Positions 41,601-43,909 are shown, numbered from the stretch's first letter. The stretch is DNA of 47,014 nucleotides from Ophiothrix spiculata (GCA_000969725.1 JXSR01S035047.1), one strand, 5' to 3'. Notes: generated by a model not told the origin, from the letters alone. Program-made: numbers and translations.

Positions 41601-43909
41601 GTTGGCTATGCTCAGCTTCAATGGCCCATGTCTCGTAATATACAATGCCAACCTGAAGGTACCTTTTGATAAGACGGGTCACAAATATTTGCTTTTGATG
41701 CAAATGCTTGATGAAAATAATGATATAGAATATTTCATTACAATTCAATGTACTCTAGATTAACACTTCCATAAGGAATAATTTGATCAGGTTAACGTTT
41801 CAACGTCAGTCATATTTCTGGTGAGTCAAGTATTTTCCTATTTGAATTCAAAACAGAATGAAATATATTTATATTAATGTTTAAATTTATAACAATGGTT
41901 TTCAGAAGGGACAGTTTGGAAGACTGATAACATGGGGTCGAGATTATGTTGTCATTAATACTATATATGATTATTGGAGATTGATAACACTAACACTTTT
42001 TATTTTAAATCCAATATAGATTGTGGAAAAGGGCATGGGTAGCTAGGAAAGTAAATGATGTTTTAATTTAGCTGTTTTAGCTTTGTAGATGGTGTAATGG
42101 GTAAATGATGGGAGGTTTTGGTTTTGGTGGTTGCCATGTTTTTTATTAAAGGGTTTTTTTTTGTACATCTACTTGCAGTCTGAGATAGATTTCTTTTTGT
42201 TTGCAAGTGTGCTATACCAGTGTTCTCTCCAAGGTTTGCATTCAAATATTCTACATTCTTAGTCACTGAATGTGATTTTATATGCTTTTGGCTATCTATT
42301 ATGAGACAACATATGACGGTGCGTTTAATGTTAACCGCAGTGGAACCGCACATTGAAAATCACGGCATTCTACCCAACTTGATTTGGAATATTTTGTGTT
42401 TTAATAGTGGTGTCTGCTTTCCAATGATGTGTGTTGTTATTTGGCAAATAATTGACTTAGAAAATACTAAAGTTTTAAGACTGAAAATAGAAGATTATAG
42501 ACAAAAAGAAAAGATAAAAGTAATTGATACCCTCTGCAGGGCGTCCATTACTAAAAGTAATTTGTGTCCATTCATTATGAGACATTCATACACTCTGCAT
42601 TATAAGTATGCGTTGAAATTGTAAATCTAATTGGACAGTTGGTAACTTATACGCATTCATTAATCTTGTCTAGTTGCATGCTGCATATCGCGTAGTGCGT
42701 TATACAATTTCATGTACGCGTAAACGTAACATGCTTGCTCTTGTATGGCAGTTTCATTTTTAAGGAAAGGTAAATCTAAATTACATTGATTAACATCGGT
42801 CGATGGATGGTTGTATTTTCGATGTTTTATTGAAATAGCAAACACATTTTAAAATAATTATACCCATTAATTGCTTTGCAATTTTATTCTAATCATTGTC
42901 AATGTATGAATTAGATTTAATAACTGCTCTTAACTTGGCGCTCGTGAAAGTGTACAAAAATAATGCACCTTGTGCTGGAGTCGAAGTTGTCCAACTCACT
43001 CGGCTGCGCCTTGTGAGTGCATTATTGTTGTACAATTTCACTCACGTCAAGTAATACACAGTTATTAATCTATAAATAGATGACAGGCAAAACAATAAAT
43101 CTTATCTTTTATCCTCAAATTAAACAATGGAAGTCAATCCCTTCATCTTTATAACAAGGCATTTTCCTCATGAAACAATAAAATGAGTTCTCACATAGCA
43201 TCAGTTTTCAAATCATTTATTTAACAAATTCTACAACCTAAAAGGAGAACACTGTTAGCATTGTTACTTAGCATGAATTATGAATGTAATAAATCTCAAT
43301 TTTTGTAAATTGATATAGTTTATAACTGTTCAAGTAAATTCAAATCTTTAAACATATCCTTTCAATACTTTACATTTTTACAAGCTAAAAATAAGGATTT
43401 TACATTTTATTTCTGTTTTTGTCAAGATGTTTTTGAGTCTTGTATCATTCATTTTTAATTCTCATCATCATATTTGGATTAACTTTATATAATCTGTAAA
43501 TCTGTGTTTTTATTCATTTCTAATAACACTTACTGGTAGGTATTTTCAATTACTAATTTTCCACCTTTTAACACTTTTTTATTTACCTTTGATTTATTTT
43601 TGTTCTTAATTTCTACTCACCCTTTTGATTGTTAAAATGTCAACAATTTCTTATAATTATTTTCCATTTTCTCAACAGCATCAAAGAACATCACAGCCAC
43701 TCCAGCAAGAGCAGCCGAACGGGGAAACAACGGGGGTCCCGTACAAGCTCCCGAGCGGAGAGGTCGTAACGACAGGAGGATTTGACCAGTCAGATTTCTT
43801 GGGTACTATGGATAATTCCGATCACAGCAAAAAGAAGAAAGGGTTATTGTCAAAAGGAAAGTCATTATTTAAAAAACTTAGTGGGGATAATAAACAAAAA
43901 GCAAAATAG
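1436..43909 (+). CDS. RIMBP2: RIM-binding protein (RIMBP2-like), 3' part of a multi-exon gene
   Basis: Proposed coding join: 1436-1462, 6177-6221, 7853-7996, 11378-11428, 12399-12578, 13502-13774, 15695-15856, 17361-17477, 20812-20988, 21898-22067, 23217-23300, 25175-25378 (or to 25498), 26553-26624, 28047-28103, 28636-29029, 30217-30282, 32851-33413, 34223-34436, 36508-36704, 37991-38233, 43679-43909. Every junction is AG/GT and phases agree throughout, giving about 1,220 residues. The order FN3-FN3-FN3, acidic linker, SH3, SH3 is diagnostic of RIM-binding proteins, presynaptic scaffolds that couple RIM and calcium channels at the active zone. Family-typical motifs seen are GLSNGA..TGY in FN3-3, [12 protein letters not shown] in the linker, GDKDADGFY and GLVPSNFLE in the SH3 domains. 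SH3-I and the N-terminal coiled coils are not in the window, so the 5' end is missing. A single-copy invertebrate RIM-BP equally related to RIMBP1/2/3 is likely; the symbol is by similarity only. Confidence 0.93.
2209..2583. mobile_element. hAT-type non-autonomous element with perfect 8-bp TSD
   Basis: Inverted ends CAAGGAATTTTAATAGGGGA (left) and the matching TTCCCCTTTTAAAATTCCTTG minus its last base (right), with similarity continuing to about 40 bp. The 8-bp duplication GATTTTCC is at 2201-2208 and 2584-2591. Eight-base TSDs are typical of hAT elements. The interior is CG-richer than its surroundings, and both sub-ends carry GCCATnTT-like (YY1-type) motifs in opposite orientation. No transposase. 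Confidence 0.85.
2839..3269. mobile_element. TTAA-flanked MITE (piggyBac-like target site)
   Basis: Inverted ends GGTGTTTGGTCCATG and CGTGGACCAAACACC, flanked by TTAA at 2835-2838 and 3270-3273. TTAA duplication is the mark of piggyBac-type insertion; the terminal bases are not the usual piggyBac CCY. The interior repeats AAAAATTGGGGGTCAC twice and has a CG-rich right end with TGCGCATGCGT, an NRF1-like palindrome. Confidence 0.8.
3969..4231. mobile_element. Inverted-repeat element with telomere-like ends
   Basis: Bounded by a perfect 15-bp inverted repeat, TAACCCTAACCGTAC and GTACGGTTAGGGTTA. No clear target duplication. It encloses the tRNA-like sequence at 4034-4105. Confidence 0.6.
4034..4105 (-). 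repeat. tRNA-like pseudogene or SINE head
   Basis: On the minus strand, 72 bases begin GTGGCT and end AGCCAC (6-bp acceptor-like stem). They contain an A-box-like TAGTTTAGGTGG and a B-box-like GGTTTGAACCC inside a 5-bp CCTGG/CCAGG stem. Seven extra bases after the T arm rule out a normal tRNA, so this is a tRNA-derived relic rather than a functional gene. Confidence 0.45.
4330..4625 (-). repeat. Possible 3' end of an antisense retroelement
   Basis: Begins GACTTTATTTCC and continues A-rich with CAATACAATACAATAC at the end. Its layout resembles the antisense 3' UTR of the LINE at 34640. It contains an inverted pair (GAGTTTCTAT...TCCG and CGGAC...ATAGAAACTC). No protein motif, so weak. Confidence 0.25.
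5020..5160 (+). mobile_element. tRNA-derived SINE, degenerate
   Basis: A degenerate tRNA-like head (GATAGAGTGCAGAATTCAGA, then AGGTCGCAAATTC as B box) is followed by CCTTGGGCAAGACACTTTA at 5088-5106. The same tail motif recurs at 19971-19991 and in diverged form at 24860-24880, so these are one SINE group. Confidence 0.55.
5441..5835. mobile_element. MITE with about 35-bp terminal inverted repeats
   Basis: Ends CCATAGGCCAAAAAAA and TTTTTTTGGCCTTATGG, followed inward by TTTGGTTGCCCTCCAC and its complement. Subterminal GGTCGGTCGG motifs occur near both ends in direct orientation. The target duplication is not clear. A 67-codon open frame inside is chance. Confidence 0.7.
6177..6221 (+). CDS. 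RIMBP2: RIM-BP exon, linker segment
   Basis: 45 nt between a TATCAATTTCAG acceptor and a GTAAGT donor, phase 1 in and out, encoding (D)[14 protein letters not shown]. It joins in frame to the next exon ([10 protein letters not shown]). It lies where the family has a low-complexity linker between SH3-I and FN3-1, so no domain is expected. The strong donor and phase fit support it; the sequence itself is not a recognised motif. Confidence 0.6.
6222..7852. other. Intron, nothing recognised
   Basis: AT-rich. Loosely repeated GAAAGAAATTAGGC/GAAGAAAGTGGGC phrases lie at 7455-7560. No exon or bounded element. Confidence 0.5.
7853..7996 (+). CDS. RIMBP2: RIM-BP exon, linker with short helix
   Basis: 144 nt, phase 1 in and out, acceptor TTCATTTGTCAG, donor GTGGCG (weak). 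It encodes 48 residues including the charged stretch [19 protein letters not shown], which looks like a short amphipathic helix or coiled coil. It joins to the acidic exon at 11378. The donor is suboptimal, so intron retention or alternative use is possible. Confidence 0.75.
8981..9709. mobile_element. Inverted-repeat element (copy 1) split by a nested hAT element
   Basis: Left end TAGATTTACAAGGAAGATACC and right end GGTATCTCCCCTGTAAATC are inverted repeats (left end written one base short of full). TGGGTTGAGA flanks both sides at 8971-8980 and 9710-9719, so it is a possible 10-bp duplication. The interior has GCTTTGCGTGTAGG and TCAACGCGCAACCGAG. A second copy without the insert is at 29111-29405. 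The hAT element at 9230-9621 interrupts it. Confidence 0.75.
9230..9621. mobile_element. hAT MITE nested inside an older element
   Basis: Starts CAGTGGCGTAGCCAGG and ends CTAGCTACGTCACTG, the classic hAT terminal pattern. A perfect 8-bp duplication GACCCGAA is at 9222-9229 and 9622-9629. Removing one duplicate plus the element restores continuity with the copy at 29111-29405. Its interior is GC-rich with no transposase. Confidence 0.92.
10841..11222. mobile_element. MITE with about 50-bp terminal inverted repeats, carrying a nested hAT element
   Basis: Left end AAAAGAAGATATCAAGACCT then TTCCCATCATGCCTTGCTTC; right end is the near-perfect complement (GGCATGATGGGAAAGTCCCG, then TTATCTTCTTTT). 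The hAT element at 10970-11156 sits inside. No clear target duplication. Confidence 0.8.
10970..11156. mobile_element. hAT MITE, CAGTGTTCCTGC family, copy A
   Basis: Ends CAGTGTTCCTGC and GGCGGGAACACTG. The flanking 8-mers ATTAAAAC (10962-10969) and ATTTAAAC (11157-11164) match at 7 of 8 bases. Nested in the element at 10841. Copy B is 300 bases away at 11469-11685. Confidence 0.85.
11378..11428 (+). CDS. RIMBP2: RIM-BP exon, acidic linker
   Basis: 51 nt, phase 1 in and out, acceptor TTTTTCCACAG, donor GTAATC. It encodes (D)[16 protein letters not shown], an acidic linker before FN3-1. A hAT-type MITE starts only 41 bases after the exon end. Confidence 0.75.
11469..11685. mobile_element. hAT MITE, CAGTGTTCCTGC family, copy B
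   Basis: Ends CAGTGTTCCTGC and GCGGGAACACTG. The flanking 8-mers ATAGCGAC (11461-11468) and ATAGTGAC (11686-11693) match at 7 of 8. The interior parallels copy A (GCGCAACAGG-like and GGCGCAAGCTCAAAAAC stretches). It begins 41 bases after the exon ending at 11428. Confidence 0.85.
12399..12578 (+). CDS. RIMBP2: RIM-BP exon, acidic linker before FN3-1
   Basis: 180 nt, phase 1 in and out, acceptor GACCTTTCAG, donor GTATGT. It encodes 60 residues with [14 protein letters not shown] followed by [20 protein letters not shown]. It is acidic and probably disordered, as the family shows N-terminal to FN3-1. Its 3' two-thirds are duplicated just downstream as a broken copy at 12621-12713. Confidence 0.85.
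12621..12713 (+). pseudogene. Duplicated, broken copy of the end of the preceding exon
   Basis: Repeats the 3' part of the exon at 12399-12578, offset by about 135 bases, including the coding sequence of [10 protein letters not shown] and LSEITSEP and the GTATGT donor at 12714. A Ser codon has become TAA at 12704-12706, and the only nearby acceptor (12617-12618) would enter in the wrong phase. A third, shorter scrap (GCATTGAGCAGGCTAAATAG) is at about 12738-12757. It cannot be used as an exon without truncating the protein. Confidence 0.85.
13052..13458. mobile_element. TGTGACCCGTCATATC MITE, copy 1
   Basis: Ends TGTGCCCCGTCATATC and GATATGACGGGACACA with inner AAGGTACCTTAAG-like inverted sequence. 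A second copy is at 41238-41683 with clear interior similarity (GGTCTCATCTGAAAGATTAT, AAAGGCATCGGGCTGAT). It ends 43 bases before the FN3-1 exon. Confidence 0.85.
13502..13774 (+). CDS. RIMBP2: RIM-BP exon encoding FN3 domain 1
   Basis: 273 nt, phase 1-1, encoding one complete fibronectin type III domain of about 90 residues. It opens with [20 protein letters not shown], carries the core Trp (ISWVAP) and Tyr residues ([16 protein letters not shown]), and ends with CTLLIGK. Vertebrate RIMBP2 has the same pattern here (P..K.TL..QL...V..W, then CTLLVGK). A single symmetric 1-1 exon per domain is typical for FN3. A MITE ends 43 bases before the exon, leaving a T-rich tract as the acceptor. Confidence 0.95.
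13775..15694. other. Intron, no clear element
   Basis: Holds an inverted pair GACTGTTCACACATG (about 14016) and CATGTGAACAGTC (about 14144), a C10/A12 homopolymer pair at about 14943-14963, and near-repeated phrases ending CTTGACATTNTCCATGTTTGT at about 15357, 15487 and 15635 (a diffuse tandem repeat of about 140 bases leading to the FN3-2 acceptor). A phrase ATGCTGCTTTCATACT near 14617 is shared with 45501. Confidence 0.45.
15695..15856 (+). CDS. RIMBP2: RIM-BP exon encoding first half of FN3 domain 2
   Basis: 162 nt, phase 1-1, acceptor CTTTTTCACAG, donor GTAAGT. It encodes strands A to C' of FN3-2: [20 protein letters not shown], then [17 protein letters not shown]. The core SWLP and the N-S-N-x-x-H-V arrangement match family FN3-2 (SWLPTNSNYSHV in vertebrates, recalled). 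The domain is completed by the exon at 17361. Confidence 0.95.
15857..17360. other. Intron with one long hairpin
   Basis: Apart from the palindrome at 16780-16860, I see no bounded element or exon. At 15890-16130 a GGAAGATAATTCCACATGG stretch may be a retroelement scrap, but no frame supports it. Confidence 0.4.
16780..16860. repeat. Near-perfect palindrome, about 40-bp arms
   Basis: TTGGTCATGGCTATATTTCC...ACTTGCTCA pairs with TGAGCAAGAATATAGTCATGACCA with almost no loop. It would form a long hairpin in the pre-mRNA. Probably a small fold-back element. Confidence 0.7.
17361..17477 (+). CDS. RIMBP2: RIM-BP exon encoding second half of FN3 domain 2
   Basis: 117 nt, phase 1-1, acceptor TTATTGCCAG, donor GTAAGA. 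It encodes [17 protein letters not shown], then an acidic stretch and EFKTLPGG, the last strands of FN3-2; the family ends this domain with EFSTLPAG. The last 50 or so bases plus the start of the intron are repeated in decayed form four times downstream. Confidence 0.93.
17611..18060 (+). repeat. Decayed tandem copies of an exon end plus intron start
   Basis: The last 55 bases of the FN3-2 exon and about 80-130 bases of following intron (from 17423) recur from about 17611, 17750, 17882 and 18019. Each copy keeps recognisable traces: TTTATTGTCAACAT, TTTAAAACACT; GAAACATTACCTGGAG/GTATGA; GAAAATTCTTCCTAGAG/GTAAAA. The intron part keeps the ACAAACAAACAAAT phrase. Stops and indels rule out coding. 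Confidence 0.75.
18770..18905. repeat. Dispersed repeat fragment (copy 1)
   Basis: TTAGTCACTGAGTGCGATTT...CATTATGAGACGATAGATGA CAGGCAAAACA...TCTTATCTTTTAT. The same sequence occurs interrupted at 42253-42317 and 43076-43165. Confidence 0.6.
19945..20110 (+). mobile_element. SINE tail fragment
   Basis: Contains GTCCTTGGGCAAGACACTTTA at 19971-19991 (minus one end base), shared with the SINE at 5020. No tRNA-like head is visible, so it is 5'-truncated or diverged. Confidence 0.45.
20812..20988 (+). CDS. RIMBP2: RIM-BP exon encoding first half of FN3 domain 3
   Basis: 177 nt, phase 1-1, acceptor TTGTACTTTTAG, donor GTGAGA. It encodes [20 protein letters not shown], the core Trp in EWLP, and [20 protein letters not shown]. 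The GLSNGA-x-VTGY motif is nearly identical to vertebrate RIMBP2 FN3-3 and is the best single family identifier among the FN3 exons. Confidence 0.95.
21461..21676. mobile_element. TA-flanked MITE with perfect 27-bp inverted ends
   Basis: CCCTATTCACTCGTCCAATT CAACTAT at the left is exactly complementary to the right end; TA flanks at 21459-21460 and 21677-21678. With TA included the inverted repeat is about 30 bp and perfect, so the insertion is probably young. Confidence 0.9.
21775..21882. repeat. 62-bp tandem duplication forming the acceptor tract
   Basis: TCTATTAGTGTCTTTTCTGT...AATAACACTT occurs at 21775-21820 and 21837-21882 with two differences. The second unit ends 15 bases before the exon at 21898, so the polypyrimidine tract of that acceptor, and a decoy of it upstream, come from the repeat. 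Confidence 0.8.
21898..22067 (+). CDS. RIMBP2: RIM-BP exon encoding second half of FN3 domain 3
   Basis: 170 nt, phase 1 in and phase 0 out, donor GTAAGG. It encodes [34 protein letters not shown] and [11 protein letters not shown], matching the family end of FN3-3 (V.L..LR.L....V.VRT.S..G.S, then PPELL). This is the point where borders switch from phase 1 to phase 0. The acceptor region is made from a 62-bp tandem repeat whose second unit ends 15 bases before the exon. Confidence 0.95.
22531..23021. mobile_element. MITE-like element with AATAGACCTTTT ends
   Basis: Starts AATAGACCTTTTCAAAA and ends TTTTTAAAAGGTCTATT as an inverted repeat. The interior has no coding capacity. The target duplication is not resolved. 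Confidence 0.6.
23217..23300 (+). CDS. RIMBP2: RIM-BP small exon, basic Cys-x2-Cys segment
   Basis: 84 nt, phase 0-0, acceptor CCATTAAAG (pyrimidine-poor), donor GTAAGT. It encodes 28 residues: [18 protein letters not shown] followed by [10 protein letters not shown]. The Cys-x2-Cys inside a very basic context is unusual for the linker. It is too short for a zinc finger alone (only the CRKC pair plus CPH upstream), though a C-x-H...C-x2-C metal site cannot be excluded. The symmetric phase allows skipping. Confidence 0.75.
23660..23995. repeat. Dispersed repeat, GTACTCAAGTTTGGTTTG family, copy 1
   Basis: GGGAGTACTCAAGTTTGGTTTG is followed by GGAAATTTGAA, AGGNGCCCATCCATGT, CTCCCAAATTTTGAGTCAAA and CTTGCTA...GCGGCAC. 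All recur in order at 33565-33915. No terminal inverted repeat is obvious. Confidence 0.65.
24189..24699. mobile_element. Fold-back element with about 190-bp inverted arms
   Basis: The left arm GACTCCCAAAAAAGTATCGC CTCACCTCGAAAAA... pairs with the right arm ...TTTTTTCGAGGTGAGGCGATACTTTTTCGG over nearly its whole length, with about a 100-base centre. Landmarks in both arms: CGTACGCAAA, GACACCCTATTTCTGACAA, CCCTCGAGGTCAATT. The open frame at its right side is not coding. A lone end of the same family is at 36282-36314. Confidence 0.85.
24757..24965 (+). mobile_element. tRNA-derived SINE with recognisable A and B boxes
   Basis: A-box-like TGGTGCAGTGATTA at 24767-24780 and B box GGTTCAAACC at 24819-24828, with tRNA-like spacing, then CCCTTGAGCAACACTCTTTG (diverged form of the tail motif at 5088 and 19971). 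The most complete SINE in the window. Confidence 0.65.
25175..25498 (+). CDS. RIMBP2: RIM-BP exon with tandem-duplicated donor (two possible ends)
   Basis: Starts after ATTTCGTTCCAG, phase 0. It encodes a Ser/Asp-rich stretch ([34 protein letters not shown]) and then the unit [26 protein letters not shown]. The first donor GTGAGT is at 25379, giving 68 codons. The frame stays open through that donor for another exact 120-bp unit ending at an identical GTGAGT donor at 25499, giving 108 codons. Both ends keep phase 0, so either can join 26553. Which is used, or whether both are, cannot be told from sequence. Confidence 0.88.
25266..26100 (+). repeat. Four tandem 120-bp units, each with its own splice donor
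   Basis: The unit encodes [26 protein letters not shown] and the bridge [14 protein letters not shown]. Units 1 and 2 (25266-25498) are in one open frame. Units 3 and 4 (about 25855-26085) follow after an insertion. Donors GTGAGT are at 25379, 25499, 25962 and 26086. Unit 4 has a 4-base insertion (CCATGCACATAAAG) that shifts the frame to a stop. Units differ by only a few bases, so they are recent. Confidence 0.9.
25514..25854. mobile_element. Inverted-repeat element inserted in the 120-bp array
   Basis: Starts CATGTCAGGTTCTTTTGCCA TCC and ends GATGGCAAAGTGAACCCGAC ATG as an inverted repeat of about 24 bp. It splits the array between CTCCTCC and AATGATGATAG. Inside are (ACGTAA)n and a 36-base tandem pair (GCAACCACGCTCAAGTGCT twice). 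Confidence 0.75.
26553..26624 (+). CDS. RIMBP2: RIM-BP small Ser-rich cassette exon
   Basis: 72 nt, phase 0-0, acceptor GACACTTCTGTAG, donor GTTGGT (weak). It encodes [16 protein letters not shown] followed by SEKENKEK. It resembles the next exon in layout (Ser run, then V-S-x-x-K-x-x-KEK), so the two look like a duplicated pair. The weak donor and symmetric phase fit an alternatively spliced cassette. Confidence 0.75.
26625..28635. other. Introns around the second Ser-rich cassette
   Basis: Apart from the exon at 28047-28103 nothing is recognised. At 27240-27410 two loosely similar phrases (CACATGAATTGTGAACTGA and ACATGTAATTGTGAGCTAA) lie about 110 bases apart. Confidence 0.5.
28047..28103 (+). 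CDS. RIMBP2: RIM-BP small Ser-rich cassette exon, paralogue of 26553-26624
   Basis: 57 nt, phase 0-0, acceptor TTTCTTAAATAG, donor GTGGGT. It encodes [19 protein letters not shown]. It shares the Ser run and the VS...K...KEK ending with the exon at 26553. It may be used together with that exon or instead of it. Confidence 0.75.
28636..29029 (+). CDS. RIMBP2: RIM-BP exon, acidic linker between FN3-3 and SH3-II
   Basis: 394 nt, phase 0 in and phase 1 out, acceptor TTATTTTGCAG, donor GTAGGT. It encodes 131 residues: [19 protein letters not shown], then [19 protein letters not shown], a Lys/Arg patch ([20 protein letters not shown]) and [13 protein letters not shown]. The SxLSDIxEEEEE stretch matches vertebrate RIMBP2 (SDLSDIMEEDEEE, recalled). 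Predicted disordered. Confidence 0.93.
29111..29405. mobile_element. Inverted-repeat element, copy 2 of the family at 8981
   Basis: Left CATAGATTTACATGGGAGAT ACCAG, right AGGTATCTCCCCTGTATATC. Interior landmarks are shared with copy 1: ATTCTGGGATGGAGACAAA, CTCGCTTTGCGTACAGG, GGAACCGAGTGGACTCAAAT, TTTGAGCTCCATGGCTGACG. It has no hAT insert, which confirms that the one in copy 1 is an insertion. Confidence 0.8.
29610..29719. other. Poly-T tract and 85-base assembly gap
   Basis: A run of at least 24 T precedes unknown bases at 29635-29719. The gap lies in an intron. An open frame across it is meaningless. Confidence 0.98.
29937..30108. mobile_element. TA-flanked palindromic MITE
   Basis: AAGCTATGGT...ATAATCGTACGATCAGCTTAC and GCAGTGTTTAGTCC on the left are mirrored on the right (GGACTAAACACTGC, GTAAGCTGATCGTACGATTA, ACCATAGCTT). 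TA is at 29935-29936 and 30109-30110. Confidence 0.88.
30217..30282 (+). CDS. RIMBP2: RIM-BP small exon, hydrophobic linker
   Basis: 66 nt, phase 1-1, acceptor CATGTTGTTACAG, donor GTGAGT. It encodes (A)[18 protein letters not shown] then FRL. The hydrophobic content is unlike the charged linker around it. Symmetric phase means it could be skipped without shifting the frame. Not a recognised motif. Confidence 0.65.
30852..31870. mobile_element. hAT-like element with perfect 13-bp ends and three internal repeats
   Basis: CAGGGTTCCCAGC at the left and GCTGGGAACCCTG at the right are exact complements. ACTAT abuts both ends, a partly kept target duplication. The interior is made of about three diverged units of roughly 190-200 bases, each with a GTGTGGATGA phrase, CATATCTTTTCA-like sequence, ATGAAATGTT and CCAAATAAAG-like sequence. 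No transposase frame. Confidence 0.8.
31993..32185. mobile_element. TA-type MITE, copy 2 of the family at 936, inverted
   Basis: TACTTTGATAAACACCAAAT AGACGG at the left, CCTATTTAGTGATGATCAGA GTA at the right, then TA at 32186. The interior GATACAGATAAGC...GCGTGTCGTATGTG is the reverse of the copy at 936-1157. More diverged than copy 1. Confidence 0.7.
32610..32850. repeat. Degenerate GAATGA-rich tract
   Basis: Many loose repeats of (A/T)GAATGA(A/T) between 32640 and 32780, low complexity, ending before the acceptor of the exon at 32851. Confidence 0.5.
32851..33413 (+). CDS. RIMBP2: RIM-BP large exon: Ser/Arg linker and first half of SH3-II
   Basis: 563 nt, phase 1 in and phase 0 out, acceptor TTTATCCTTTCAG, donor GTTAGT. 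It encodes 188 residues. The first part is a disordered polar linker with a short internal repeat ([15 protein letters not shown]) and Ser/Arg-rich stretches ([16 protein letters not shown]). The last part starts SH3-[20 protein letters not shown], the ALYTYDP motif of the ligand-binding surface, then [12 protein letters not shown]. In the family the acidic run just before SH3-II ([19 protein letters not shown]) is also present. Confidence 0.95.
33436..33531. repeat. Interstitial telomere-like repeat in a short inverted repeat
   Basis: TACTTTAGGTCCC (33436-33448) and GGGACCTAAAGTA (33519-33531) enclose imperfect CCCTAA repeats (CTAACCCTAA, GCTAACCCTAAA, CACTAACCCTAAAA). It starts 23 bases after the exon end at 33413. 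Confidence 0.8.
33565..33915. repeat. Dispersed repeat, GTACTCAAGTTTGGTTTG family, copy 2
   Basis: Same order of landmarks as 23660-23995: GGGTACTCAAGTTTGGTTTG, GGAAATTTGAA, GGCCCATCCATGTA, CTCCCAAATTTTGAGTCAAA, TTTTGGCACAAAGTTTCTA, TTGCTACCTTGTGCAGCAC. Not coding. Confidence 0.65.
34223..34436 (+). CDS. RIMBP2: RIM-BP exon: second half of SH3-II and linker
   Basis: 214 nt, phase 0 in and phase 1 out, acceptor CAACACCTACAG, donor GTAAGA. It encodes [20 protein letters not shown] followed by [10 protein letters not shown], which completes SH3-II. RIM-BP SH3 domains have DGFY where most SH3 domains have a Trp pair, and this exon keeps that. A Pro-rich stretch ([17 protein letters not shown]) and a Ser/Asn/Thr linker follow. 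Confidence 0.95.
34640..35995 (-). mobile_element. Antisense non-LTR retrotransposon (CR1/Rex/L2-like), 5'-truncated and broken
   Basis: Reading the minus strand: ...DRTQAVCIN...[17 protein letters not shown]... at about 35840-35720 (reverse transcriptase PQGS block), then the catalytic block reads CADYTT instead of the expected ADD, then a stop. The C-terminal part of the RT is the long frame at 34875-35615. Its A-rich 3' end is near 34640-34870. It sits in the intron between SH3-II and SH3-III, opposite to the gene. Endonuclease domain not seen. Confidence 0.85.
34875..35615 (-). pseudogene. Reverse transcriptase C-terminal remnant of the LINE
   Basis: A 246-codon open frame with LINE RT C-terminal landmarks in order: [95 protein letters not shown]. 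It is out of frame with the catalytic block upstream, so no active enzyme can be made. Frame length suggests a fairly recent insertion. Confidence 0.88.
36259..36337. repeat. Lone end of the fold-back family between direct repeats
   Basis: TTCGAGATGAGGCGATACTT TTTTGGGAGTC (36283-36313) equals the outer end of the element at 24189. It is flanked by TACCTTGAGTAAACTATATAA and TACCTTGAGTTTACTATATAA (36259-36279 and 36317-36337; 20 of 21 identical). Confidence 0.7.
36508..36704 (+). CDS. RIMBP2: RIM-BP exon: first part of SH3-III
   Basis: 197 nt, phase 1 in and phase 0 out, acceptor GATTTTTCAG, donor GTAAGT. It encodes [40 protein letters not shown] and FFI. The [12 protein letters not shown] pattern matches family SH3-III (ALYDYDPRESSPN). 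SH3-III is interrupted further downstream (after DGFFI) than SH3-II (after DVIK). Confidence 0.96.
36705..37739. other. Intron within SH3-III, nothing recognised
   Basis: AT-rich non-coding. No exon candidate and no bounded repeat until the MITE at 37740. Confidence 0.5.
37740..37950. mobile_element. TA-flanked MITE with TTCGCGAA-rich body
   Basis: TACTGTAAACGTAC at the left and GTGCTTTACAGTA at the right, TA at 37738-37739 and 37951-37952. The body repeats AATTTCGCGAA and ATTCGCGAAATTAAAT in both orientations. Such TACTGTAAA/TTCGCG MITEs are widespread in marine invertebrates (general knowledge). It ends 40 bases before the exon at 37991. Confidence 0.88.
37991..38233 (+). CDS. RIMBP2: RIM-BP exon: end of SH3-III and charged helix
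   Basis: 243 nt, phase 0-0, acceptor GCCTACATACAG, donor GTAGGA. It encodes [20 protein letters not shown], completing SH3-III, then an Arg/Asp/Glu repeat ([19 protein letters not shown]) likely forming a single charged helix, then a Ser/Pro tail. A TA-flanked MITE ends 40 bases before the exon and sits in the branch-point region. Confidence 0.95.
39634..39647 (+). other. Candidate 14-nt microexon or alternative terminal exon
   Basis: CCGAAACGAGTTCG sits between an excellent acceptor (about 60 pyrimidine-rich bases with no AG, ending CATCCACCAG) and a GTAAGA donor. Entered from 38233 it reads PKRV plus a split Arg codon. If the donor is not used, the frame gives PKRVR and stop at 39649-39651. 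If it is used, the terminal exon is read in another frame, ending at 43766-43768. Only splice-site quality supports it. Confidence 0.35.
40420..40775 (+). repeat. Possible decayed reverse transcriptase PQGS blocks
   Basis: CCACAAGGTTCAATCTGTGG ACCATTA (about 40738-40764) reads PQGSICGPL in one frame. CCCTAAGGTCCAATCCCTGA CCACTTATTT (about 40432-40461) is a diverged version of the same with a stop. These resemble the GxPQGSxLGPLLF block of LINE RTs. Short, so weak. Confidence 0.3.
41238..41683. mobile_element. TGTGACCCGTCATATC MITE, copy 2
   Basis: TGTGACCCGTCATATCGAAAGGTACC at the left (first 16 bases define the family), GGTACCTTTTGATAAGACGG GTCACA at the right, interior closely matching 13052-13458. 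Longer than copy 1 by about 40 bases through a small insertion near 41530-41555. Confidence 0.85.
42253..43165. repeat. Dispersed repeat (copy 2) split by about 760 bases
   Basis: The repeat at 18770 is present as 42253-42317 (TTAGTCACTGAATGTGATTT...TTATGAGAC) and 43076-43165 (ATAGATGACAGGCAAAACAA, TCTTATCTTTTATCCTC). ATATGAC at the left junction and ATAGATGAC at the right suggest an 8-9 bp target duplication. The insert contains the palindrome at 42913-43071. Confidence 0.65.
42913..43071. mobile_element. Palindromic MITE inside the insert
   Basis: AGATTTAATAACTG...AACTTGGCGCTCGTGAAAGTGTACA...AATGCA on the left mirrors TGCATTATTGTTGTACAATT TCACTCACGTCAAGT...CAGTTATTAATCT on the right, with about 45 bases between. 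Confidence 0.75.
43679..43909 (+). CDS. RIMBP2: RIM-BP terminal exon, basic C-terminal tail and stop
   Basis: 231 nt, phase 0 in, acceptor CATTTTCTCAACAG, stop TAG at 43907. It encodes 76 residues: a Gln/Pro-rich part, [20 protein letters not shown], and a strongly basic end [20 protein letters not shown] then NKQKAK. The end looks like an amphipathic basic segment that could bind membrane or acidic partners (inference). The frame joins directly from DRHQ at 38233. Confidence 0.9.
   Translation, partial: HQRTSQPLQQEQPNGETTGVPYKLPSGEVVTTGGFDQSDFLGTMDNSDHSKKKKGLLSKGKSLFKKLSGDNKQKAK

Noticed and set aside
42220..42624. 134-codon open frame on +
   Set aside because: Composition is non-coding, it spans a repeat/insert junction at 42317, and it matches no family I recognise.
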